This document shows positions 23,501 to 34,020 of a stretch of DNA of 64,000 nucleotides, piece after piece. The stretch's first letter is position 1. Every line of letters begins with the position of its first letter. A program made the translations under genes and the position numbers. Source of the stretch: Strigamia acuminata. Taxonomy: Eukaryota > Arthropoda > Chilopoda > Geophilomorpha > Linotaeniidae. Location of the stretch: positions 1,860,001-1,924,000 of the forward strand of contig OX442317.1 in assembly GCA_949358305.1 (NCBI GenBank), read 5' to 3'. Under the pieces are notes generated by a model that had not been told where the DNA came from, did not search any database, and saw only the letters and a list, made by a program, of their open reading frames with translations.

Positions 23501-26500
23501 AAGAAGAATCGAAGGGGAATATTGGGCAAGGGATTTTGCACTTGGTCGAGCGTGTGAGTAGTGGAATTATTTTACATGCGATGATACAATTGTTCCAAAG
23601 AAGATAAAAAGTCTTTGGTAATTTAATTTGAATTTGAATAAAAAACATCGGGGGACGTTGACTCGAGACTCGGTAAACAAGGGGTCGTGAATGGGACTAC
23701 GTTTACATCTATTGGAGGGGCTAATATGTATTTTAAGATCGAAAAAAGACTGAAATTTAATTTTTTTTAGCGAAATTGGGGCGATAAAATGTAGTTTTGG
23801 TGTTTGCACTTGAAAAAAGAGCAAAATTTAATTAATATTTAGGGAATTTTTGACGACAAACAAATTAATTGGGTTGAAAAGACGAAATAAAATGTAATTT
23901 TAATTAATTAATTAAATTAATTTTTTTGGTCGAAATTGTGAGAAAAACAAATTGGGTCGAAATGACGAAATGAAATGTGTAGTTTTGGTGTTTACATTTA
24001 GCTGCTCGACTTAAACAACAAACAAAACAAACCGGTTTTCTATACTTTTACGTTGCAAGTGTCTGTAAATTGCTAATTAGCAGATCCAAATCACTTTTAA
24101 TGAGCATTTTCCGTAATGAAAAGTGCGAGTACAAGTATTAGGACACCGTACCGACGCATAGTAATAGAAATTAGGCTGTGGGATGGTTTCGGTTTTGACT
24201 TATGGCGGCGCAAAACAAGCTCTATAAACAGTTTGAATGCGACTAGCCAGTCTATAATTCAGCGAGAAAAAAAGAAAGAAAAAAAGGAAATAGATATATA
24301 GGATAGTTGAAGAGAGGGCTTTAGGGTTTGCGGCCCTCCCATCGCGAAGTGTCATGGATTTGTATTTTGAGGCGGGGGTGGAGCGCCATGTGTCACGGGT
24401 GTTGTGAGTTACCACCAACCGCGGAAGAAGAGAAGACCCCGAAGAAGAAAAAAGAAGAAATGATGAATAATTCACGAGTCTTTGGTCAAGGAGTGATGAC
24501 ATCCTGACAGGCCAATCTTCTTCCACGCCCTCACCTGCCCTGGTGGGGAGGCAGCTTTTGATGACCTCTCGCTGCCATCAAGTTTGAAGATAAAGATTAG
24601 GAGTGAAGAAGACGAAGACGAAGAAGGAGAAGGGGGCAAAAATGGCCCCGACAGGCCACTAATAATAAGTTATTATGCATTTGCAAATAAATGCGTGTTA
24701 TATCCCTTGTTGGCGATAATAAATAACAATAAGAGAAGGTTTCGGGAATAGTCTGTATCCTTTGACCTGGCCACAGGTTCCGAGCGAGTTGGCACACCTG
24801 TGATGGGCGGGGTGTTGTCTGCAATGGTCATCTTTGCGGCGCATGCAATAGGTGAGTGACTGTGTCTATTCTAATGACCTTAGCCAACCTATCATCTAAT
24901 GGCGGTGCCACACCTGACCGTGCATTGTACATTTATAGCTTCATGCATCACGATGACTGCAACTCCGCCCTATGTCCTGCAGCACTTTTATTGGCAGTTT
25001 GGCTTGTAATTAAATGGTCATCCAACCCACCTACGCAACTAGGCATCACGCGTGTGGTGTGGTGTAGTGTGTGGGACAAACGGGTTTGCATTGTTTGGAT
25101 GAAATGTTTGCGAATAAATCGGCATTTGTTGGGTGCAATGAGTTTAAATATGTCGTTTGTAGACTGAACAAGCTCTTGAAACGACATTTTTAAACATTTC
25201 GAATGTAAATGTCAATTTTGTATTCATTTGATGTGGTCAACTTGTTTGAAGGTTTTTCTCTTGTCTAGCTTCAAAAATGGCGACGATTTAGTTTGCTTGC
25301 GGTCGCAGTGCGCATGCGCACGAGTTTTAAATTGAGAGAAACGGGTTAAAACTTTGAAACAAATTCTGAAATATGCATTTGGAGTGATTTAAAGACGATA
25401 AAGCAGACTGAAATGATCTATAAAATAGGTGATTAATTCGATTAGTGACGTAATGGTTTCTAGAAAAGTAAACTCATTTATTATTTTATTTTATGTCCGC
25501 GTGCTGACTTTGATGGGCTGTTAATTCGAGAGCGTTAATTTTCAGCTTGTTTTAATTTATTTTTTTTTACTTGCATTTTGTTCGTTTTTTAAACTTGTTA
25601 TTCACGTTTCACATTTCGGTTTGGCATGAAAATGAAAAGATGTCAAGAATAAATGGATCTTGCATGTTGACTTTTTCTAAGACAAGCTCTTCGTGCAGTG
25701 TGTATTAACTTGATGGAAAAAACGACTCGCGTTGCACCAGGGACAGAATCGTGTGATGAATGTAGTATACTGCATATATATATGCAATGAATGAATAAGA
25801 AAAATTACTTTTTATTTATTTCTTTTGTTTATCATCGATTTTCTTGAATATTTTTCAAGTGTGGGATCTCCCATTGTCCATTTATGGGTCTCATTTTGAA
25901 AGAAAAAAAAGAAAAGAAAAAGGTCAGAGACTCGTGTAAGTTGAAAGTGTAATGAGAGCCGTAAATCCTCAGTTACCATGACAAAACGTGATTACAGGAA
26001 ATGTGGGGATGGGACTTGAATTTTTTTTTTCGTTCCCTCATAGGCGGGGTTAAAAATTGGTTTTCCAAAAACGAGATTCAGTTGGTGGTAATTAAGGGGG
26101 AGAGAAAATGGTAGTGATTGTACTTTTTTCGGTAGATGATGGGCTGGTTTTGAGTTAAATGGGTAAATGGTGTTGGTTTGATATTGCAGGGTGAAAATTG
26201 CTGCACAGCTTAATTGGGATGTTCCATAAATTACTCTGACATCACCAAAATGGCCCCAGTGGACCTCAAAGTGACAGATGGTGTTGAATGGCGACAGACT
26301 AATTGCAATTTATAGACCACACATTTGCACATCGGACACTTTGTATCCAATTTTTTTTCGTTTTTTAATTTGAAAATAAAATGATTTTTAAATTTTTTTT
26401 TTTTGAGAATATTTTTAAATGTATTAAAAAGCGTGTATAAAAAAATTGGAATTGAATTAGAATTGTATGAAAGTGAAACAGATTTTTTTTTTCGTTCGGC

Positions 26501-26985
26501 CAGAGGAAGGAAATGGAAGAAAAAAAATTGGAAAAGAAAAAAAAAATATAGAAAGAAGGAAGGTGGAAAAAAAATGGCGCTGTGGAGATAAATTTAAATA
26601 AAATAATGTGAAATATTCAGGAAGGGTGTGAGAGAGAAGAGACAAATATATTCATTTAAAAGTAGATTATATATTAATTATTTTTTTTTGTCTCTGCAAT
26701 TTTATCGCATCCTGTACAAGGTAGATAAGGAAGAGCGCCGTAGGGTTTCACTTTAAAGTTTCTCGGTTTTTTTGTGGGCTGTAAAAAAGAATAGGTGATG
26801 AAGCTGTGGCGGTCATTTACATGTCGCCAAGACAGTGGCGACCTCAAGTCAGAGACACCCTGCTGGGCGGAGAAAACATCTATCAGGCGGCTAGACTTGG
26901 GTGTCAGGTGCCAAAGAGAAAAAGTTGAGATTAATTAAAATATTCTCAACAATTTCAGATAATAATTTAAAAAATTTCTAATTTA
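20556..26985. other. gene-poor DNA, no supported gene
   Basis: No supported exon. Contains poly-A/poly-T and purine-rich tracts (for example 23.1 kb), an NRF-1-type palindrome at 25.3 kb, and scattered E-boxes near 24.5-24.9 kb. Confidence 0.6.
25309..25322. promoter_or_regulatory. NRF-1/Ewg-type palindrome GTGCGCATGCGCAC
   Basis: A perfect 14-bp palindrome containing the NRF-1 consensus YGCGCAYGCGCR (erect wing in flies). About 35 bp upstream lies AAAATGGCGAC, which resembles the YY1/Pho motif often found at housekeeping transcription starts. No open frame follows that I can support, so any transcript would be non-coding or start an unseen 5' exon. Confidence 0.4.
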
Positions 26986-27351
26986 CTGTAAAGCTCCGAA
27001 TAAACGCCCGGGCTTTTAATCCTTTTTGGCACTCGACTCTGCAAAGCGCTTATTTGGACCCAGGCGGTTATTTGAGTTGGGTGGATTTTTTTTTAAAAAA
27101 TATCTGTGATTTTTACAACAAAATCGGTGATTTTTACAACAAAATCGGTGATTTTTACAACAAAATCGGTGATTTTTACAACAAAATCGGTGATTTTTAC
27201 AACAGAATCGGTGATTTTTGACAAAATTGGCGAATTTTGTGACCCCGGCGCATAATTGCATAAATTTAATTGCATAAATGCTAGGTATCCCCCGGTGCGT
27301 AAATGGGCACAGGCCACTGCATGGCCCAGGCCACAATTCGGAGCTTTACGG
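26986..27351. mobile_element. inverted-repeat-bounded element of unknown superfamily
   Basis: The left end reads CTGTAAAGCTCCGAATAAAC and the right end, on the minus strand, CCGTAAAGCTCCGAATTGTG. The shared block of about 16 bp is followed by further GC-rich similarity (CGCCCGGGC against GGCCTGGGCC). The interior carries a tandem array (27108-27231) and no transposase. A clear target-site duplication is not visible. The structure suggests an old MITE, perhaps of the Tc1/mariner-pogo type, but that placement is tentative. Confidence 0.65.
27108..27231. repeat. 21-bp tandem repeat, five clean copies plus one degenerate
   Basis: The unit is GATTTTTACAACAAAATCGG plus T. Copies start at 27108, 27129, 27150, 27171 and 27192 (the last with one A-to-G change), followed by a diverged partial copy. 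The 21-bp period is a multiple of three, so it creates an apparent heptapeptide-repeat open frame that is an artefact. The array lies wholly inside the inverted-repeat element. Confidence 0.95.
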
Positions 27352-28040
27352 CAAATGTTTCCATTGACATATTATTTCCCAATCAAAAAGATTAAACTAT
27401 TATTCTAAAAATAATGAAAAGTGAATAAATATATTTGACATTATCAGTTGGATCAGTTGACGAGGTGCATTATGGTGCCGACCTCCATATAACACAAAGG
27501 AATGGAGGAGGAAGTCGCTCTTATCATAATTGCTATCATCATGTGTTATAGAGATGATACTGTCATTGTCTCTATACGATGACTGAAGTCTGTTTCCTAA
27601 AAGGAAACAATAGTCGGGCATGTGGCTCGATGATGAACCAATACAACATTTTTGTTATCAAACGCTTTTTTCTTCTTCTAATACAAGGCCATTCGCTAAA
27701 TACGAGGAAAAAAATAATAAATATATTCTCAATTTCTATTTGTCTGTAATTTTTATTGCGACATTCACAGGGATCTGTGGAGGAGGAGTTTGTTCGACGG
27801 CCCATTTGTTCAGCCATCCAATCCCAAATGTATCCTTTTTCCTCCAACTTTATTCAACTTTTAAATTTCCTGATGTCGAGTGAAAAAAAGAAAAAATTAA
27901 AAATTAAAAATTGGAAAAAAAAGATGAAAAATGGCATTGTTTGTGTATTGTTACGATAAAAATGTGAAATATTCATGCGAGTACACAGATGTAATGGATA
28001 GATGCAAATATTTTGCAAAGTATTAAACGATAAGGGCAAG
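27352..28040. other. gene-poor AT-rich DNA
   Basis: Nothing recognised apart from A/T-rich tracts. Confidence 0.6.
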
Positions 28041-29070
28041 TAAGTGGTAAACAGGCATGCGTTTTGCCCGTGGTGCCGCCAGTGTTCAAATATTCATCAA
28101 CCGTGCTCGCGTTCGCTCGACGCGCGTCTCGGCAGAATCCACATCCCTGTGGGCGCGAGAGACGCGCGCGCGCCACTACGTACCTCTAATGGTTGCGGGT
28201 TTTTGAAATGCGAGGAACTGTGTAGAAGGCGCCTCCAAAATTGCATACCTAGTCGCGTGGCGATTCTATTCAGCCCGCGCTCCCTTCATACCTCTGCTCG
28301 AGGCTCTTCTGTGTAAACAGGGCGGCCTCTCTCTTTGAAGTGTGGAATTTAAAAGAAAAAGAAAAAAGAAATGATAATAATACAACACGATACATAATCC
28401 TAATTCGAACCCCTTTATTTTTTTTTATTTTTTTTATTTTTATTTTCTTTTAGAAAATTAATTTAATCCGTTTTAATAAAGAAATCGAGCAAAACGCGGC
28501 TCTGATTAATTGATGCTAATTTTATTAACGGCTCTGTAATTCATCACTGACTGCGGCAGATAAATCTGAGCTTTATTATGACGTTTAATTAGAAATTCGT
28601 GTATTTGGCCCATTTCTCTCTTCCCTATTTGTTATTTGTGCTCGTGGCTGTGTTTTTCGCCCGTCGGGGCTCGGGCTTCGCACACCCTTTGGCTCGGAAT
28701 CGATTACCTGGACGAACGCCAGACGCTATCGATCCGCTGTTATTTTAGCCTGCCAATTTGTCGCGTGCTGATTGGATCAATGTGGCAGTCGCGGCGTAGC
28801 TTGTCGCGCCCTGTCCTCTGATTGGTCGGGTTGGCGACGCGCACAGGACACGACGCGACGAATGGCACGCGTCTGGTGACATTGACGCCCACGCACATGC
28901 GCCGAGTGCGTTTCTCGAGACGTTTATTTACGAGCGGTCCGATAAGATCAATAATTATCACCCGGCGAATTACTTAGCGTCTGCCCGGGGATGCGCGACA
29001 GGTCGTGATTTAGTGGTCGGGTGGATTTTTATTGATTTAACGCCACTGTTTTATAACTCGCGGACCCCCC
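28041..29070. promoter_or_regulatory. CpG-rich patch with CCAAT boxes, candidate promoter or enhancer
   Basis: This kilobase stands out from the AT-rich background by its CpG density (for example GACGCGCGCGCGCC near 28.16 kb). It contains two identical inverted CCAAT boxes, CTGATTGG at 28768 and 28818, exactly 50 bp apart, and a direct CCAAT at 28753. NF-Y sites in a CpG-rich setting are typical of promoters. No coding exon is recognised on either side. Confidence 0.4.
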
Positions 29071-31038
29071 TCGTGAGATTGGACAAATTGAATTGGAGGT
29101 GCGGTTGACTAATTGGTCAAAATTTTGTTTGTTTTTGTGGTTTGGCGGGTTTTTGGGGTGTTGAAAGGGTTGGGAATGGGGGAAATGGTTGGTATATCAT
29201 TAGTGTTTTATGCGTTTTGCATCTTCATTATAATTTAAGAGATTGTCTGCATTAGCCTTTGATTCAGTGGCTTTCATCAATTTGCAGCGAGGAGTAGAAT
29301 TTCATGTTTAAAAGTATGGAGTGAGTGAGAGTGCTCGCATTAATAAGTTGCACATCTCCCACTGTTGCAGGCAATAAATTGAAGAATTTCGCTCGCAAAG
29401 TCGGAATGAGGACATACGTTTTAATTTGCATGATTACTGATTTGTGACTCGCTAATGCACCGACTTTAAGTATTATATTCTGCGTTGTATAAAAAAGATA
29501 TAAAGGGATATAGGATTTTTCAATGAGTATTAACTTATAGGCGTGTGTTGTGTGTGATGGGGATTGACTCGTATAATCCTCATGTCATGGCCTCTCGTCA
29601 GAGTTACTGACACTTCTCTCAGCTGTCATGGCAGCTGATGTGCATGGGATGATACGGGTGAGGGGTGAGTGTAAGAGTGTTCGGATCCATCTCTGATATT
29701 TAATTGCGAGTTTGAAATCCAGGTGAAGTACAGGATTAAAATGTATGGCACTTTTATTTTTTTTTTGGTCGTTAGAAATGGTGGAGAAATTCGGGACAGA
29801 TTTTTGGAAGTTTTGTGTATCGGGGTGAATTGTTGGTGTTGGGGTGTGGGGGTGTTGGGTGGATGGGAAGAAAGTTTTGTATATGTGTGATTTTTGTTTG
29901 GCACGCACATGCGGCCTCCAAAGAATGGAGATATATGGAGGCGAGTAAACATCTGGTGTGAATCATAGATGTAGGGAAGGAGGCAAACATTTTGTTTGGC
30001 GTGCTCATTCATCATGTGATCACTATCTGTGTGATGCACAAGTGAAATATTAAAAGAAGACCGAACAGAAATGTATTTATGGGGCGACTGCGAAGAACAA
30101 AGAGGAAAAAATAATAGCAACAATATTATTATTGAATTAGAGACAAGATGTTGGGAGAAAAATATTTTTTTTCTTTTTTTTTTTTGGAAAATTAAACATT
30201 TAGATATTTTTTTTTTATTTTTTCACTTAATGCTTAGGAAAATTTGTATAGCGTTACAATTAGCAAAATTAATTTTATTTTGACGAATGAATAATATTGG
30301 GAACGCATTTCGTAATGCATTTTACACAATGCAAACAAATAGCACGCAAAAATGTATTAGGAAATGCATTTTGGAAGCATGTGGGGCAGAAGAAGAAAAA
30401 TGGGGTTAATTTTGAATTTGGAGCAGATGTTGTGGCGTATGGTGCTGGAAAGAGAGAGTTTTGTTATAGATTATTGGCGCGGGGGTCTCATACTCTACTC
30501 TGCAATCAGGATTAGTTTGGCGCTTGTCAGACACTCCCCATCTTCGCATCCCATCTTTGTATGTCAGCTGCCATTGCGATAACATATGGGATTTGCCCTA
30601 TCGTCTCCTTCCCACCTCCTCCCCGTGCTTTCTCTTCCTCGTACACCCCCTCGTGATGGTTCGTGATATTTTCGGCAGGAACCAAATTCCCGCCATTAAG
30701 ACGAGTCCCTGAGGCGATGGCGTCGAGCAATGGCTGCCATCTGATGGTGGAATCGCGCGTAAGGAATAACAGCTGGGTCGGTTTGTTGCTAGTTTCTCGA
30801 GAGGAGACGCGATGGTAATTCGATTTGCAGACGGTGGGGGAACGGGGATCCGCGAGGAATGCGAGCCAATCACCGGTTCGGTGGAATGGGTTCTTTGCTG
30901 ACCATCACTGACCACCCTGTCCTATGAATACTGATGACACTCTCGGCCGGAAAGGCGCCGTCTCATGACGACGCGCCGCAACTTTGCAAGCATCTTGTGC
31001 AGCTTGTGAGGAATTCTCGGAGGAATTGAGTTACTTTG

Positions 31039-31072
31039 GATAGATAGATAGATAGATAAATAAATAAATAAG
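31039..31072. repeat. compound (GATA)n(AATA)n microsatellite
   Basis: About five GATA units followed by about four AATA units. Confidence 0.95.
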
Positions 31073-32690
31073 TGTAGGTGGAATGAAGCGACTTTTTAAT
31101 CAGTTTGCAATTCTAATGTATAATGGGATTTATTTTTCAAGTTTGGGTTTAGTTTTTCCGTGATGAATTTTGATTTTGATGTTTTTTTTTGAGGCGATCG
31201 TGATGTTGGAGTTGAGGTTGTGATATTGTAATTTGGCCGATAGATGAGATCACGAGGATTTTCGTGATTTTTTCCGCTGATAAGAGCGCCTATTGATTTA
31301 TACGGCCGTTTTGTTTCTTCCTGATATATTTTCCGATCGATTCGTTGATGAAAACTGCTCATTATCTGGGCTTGTTCTACAAATTGTGTGGGAGTGGGAG
31401 CGCAATTGATAAAGTAAATATTTAAAAAAAAAATTAAAAAAATTAAAAACAGAGTTGGAGTTTGGCATTAAATCAAATAAAATTGAAAAAAGGAAATGAA
31501 ATAAATTTCTCTTTCTGAAAAAAAGAATGAAATAATTTTTTGTTTATTTATTTATTTTTATTCTTGTGTGACATCCATCCCATTAAGGTGTGTGCGTGGG
31601 CGTGTGTTTGGATGCAGAAATCGTGACCTTAGTGAAGCACTGGCGGGCGTACACATATTTTACCTCGCATCTCCGCCCATTTTGCGACGTGTTTTGTCAC
31701 GAGGCAGTGAACGCGGCCTTAATGGCTGCTCTAATGATAGTGTGACTAATGTCGGCTTTGTACGGCGACGGCCGCCGCAATTCCCTATGGCGACCACGCC
31801 CTCGCAAAGGCCCCTGCAGATAAACAGCTGTCACCATGGTGATTGGACAATGCGGAAAGTACGTCTTCGATTGACGTCAAACTGTAGGTGTCCATCAAAT
31901 TAAAATTGAAAGCAAAAAAATGGAAGAGTTTCGCGAGCGGAAAGTGATTAAACAAACACTCGAATCAAAGATGCTGCGGAGCGGGGAAGAGGTGGCAAAG
32001 GTCACGTGACGCAATGATCGAGATTCACGCGTGATCGGGTGATTTTTGCGAGATGGTTGAACCGAGGGAAAGTGTTAAAGGGGCGGGGGGAGGCAGAAGA
32101 GGGTAAATAAAATGGAAGCAAAAATCAGTCAGTTTTCAATTAGTCCAATTATCTCTCGTCCTGATCGCACTTTTATAGGGTGGCCCGTTGGTGGCCGAGG
32201 CAATGCAATTTTATGGACCATCATGAGACCAGACTCCTGCTGCGAAGCTTCACTGTATGCGCCTACTCTAGTCTACTCTACTCTCACCTAAAAGTCGATC
32301 AATTTGAAGCTGAACGCTTGCCAGCGTTCTCCACACCCTCGAGGTGTTTGCGTTTTTATTTTATTTGATTATTGCGAATCAGGGCGATTACAATTCGCCA
32401 TTTTAAATACATTTTTAAAGTTGGTTTTTTTTAAAAAATTTAGTTTTAATTTTTTTTTCGTTTTTAATTTGGGGATAAATTGGTTTTGGGGTTTTGGTGT
32501 TGTAAATTGGTGATTTTCGGGGGTTTCGGGGCGATTTTGTTGTTGTTTTTTAGTTTTGTTTGGAGTTTTGGGGTTGTGAAGAGGGAAAAAAATGATGGAA
32601 CCTGGTAGAGTGAGACGTGAGGGAGACGCTGGATCGATACGGAAAGGCGCAGCTTTTCTTCTTCTTCTTCTCCATCGCTACCTGTGGTTG

Positions 32691-32704
32691 GTTTCCATGG
32701 CGAC
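32691..32704 (+). promoter_or_regulatory. RFX X-box GTTTCCATGGCGAC
   Basis: Matches the RFX consensus RYYNYY-N(1-3)-RRNRAC at every position. It lies in a GC-richer segment with nearby CCAAT motifs (32.74-32.83 kb), suggesting a composite regulatory element. Confidence 0.4.
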
Positions 32705-33985
32705 GCAGCTTTCGACTCGTGTCAACTGGCAGTGTCGCAGCGAGTCGAGATTGGTTGCCACGGGCCAATGGGATGAAAGAATGTTTTCTCGACGACACTC
32801 GACGACCCAGTAAGACACTCGACGAACCAATAGTGTGATGTGCGTGACACTGCCCAACGCCCAATGTCATTTGATGGTTCTATATTTAGGCTTAATTGGT
32901 GTTGGCAAAGTGGGGACCCACCCAGATGCAAGGTTGGTATTAAGGCGAGATTTTGTCCCGGAAAGCGACCCCTGTGAGAGCTTGACTGCAATGCGTCTTG
33001 TGGGAGGAGGGTGGAATTAGGGCGTGGTGAGGTGGGTCTGGAATTGTGCAAAAAATTGGAAAGTTGTAAAAAAAATATTGAATGCGATTGAAGTTCGGAT
33101 AAAATATATATTTGGCAAGTGTGCCGTGCAACTCGATTGAAGGAATCAAAGTTTTATAATAATAAAAAATAAAAAAAATAAATTCGATCGTAACGGGTGA
33201 TGGAGAGTAAGGACTTGGTCATATCCTAGTAAATTTGGCCATGTTCAAGAGACTTATGCATTTTTGATGGCGAGGTGCCCAAGTCGGTTTAAATTATGGA
33301 AGAAATTCCAACGCCAAATGCCATTTTTAAAGCTTGGACATAACATAAGTCATAGTTTTTTTTTTAAATTTAAAAATCAAGCGGGGGTACATCGCTGGTC
33401 ATGCTGGATGCTCGTGTCAGTGTCAATTTGAATAAGGAATGTCATCGGAAATGTAAAAAAAAAAAAAATTTTAAATAAAAAAAATCGTGGTCAATTGAAG
33501 CGCTCGCTGGAACAGGTTTTTTTTAGAGGGAATTTTAAAAAAAAAATTCTTTTTTTTAATTCTTTTAAATTTTGGAGTGAAAACTAATTAATTTACACAC
33601 AAAAAGGGGAGAAAAGGACTTTTTTCGAGTAATTTTCATAATGAAATTTAAAATTCTTGCACTTTGGGACGTAAAATGGATCTCGGAGTAATTTTTTTGA
33701 GGTTTCCATCAGTCAGGCAGTTTGAATTTCAAATGTAAGAGAGAATAAGCGCGGAAAAAACGAGACAAGAAAGAGAAAAGTGTAATGGTGTTGTTATTGG
33801 AAGCAGTTATTGCCACCTGTTTTTCCTTTTGCCTTTTGCGGAGTAGGCCACGCCTAAGCACTCTTGTCTTTATAAATGTTGCAAGGCAGCGGCTAAATGA
33901 GAGTTTGGCCGAGAGCAAAGTGAGTTCATCATGGGAGCCATCCAAGAAATTAAGACCCAAGAAAAAAGGGCGTGGGTGGGGGTGC

Positions 33986-34020
33986 GGGGCGAGGCGAGGC
34001 GAGGCGAGGCGAGGCGAGGC
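33986..34020. repeat. (GAGGC)n pentanucleotide microsatellite
   Basis: Seven pentamer units, the first being GGGGC. The same pentamer recurs in shorter form at 46896-46913 and, on the other strand, near 49091-49103. Confidence 0.95.

Larger units (their letters stand above)
29071..33985. other. gene-poor DNA with some GC-rich patches
   Basis: No supported exon. GC-richer segments occur at 30.5-31.0, 31.57-32.1 and 32.6-33.0 kb and could be regulatory. Includes a (GATA)n(AATA)n tract at 31.04 kb, one TGACGTCA site (31872) and an RFX X-box (32691). Confidence 0.55.

Noticed and set aside
27016-27336. Open frames with a perfect heptapeptide repeat
   Set aside because: A by-product of a 21-bp tandem repeat whose period is divisible by three; the flanks are transposon-like, not coding.
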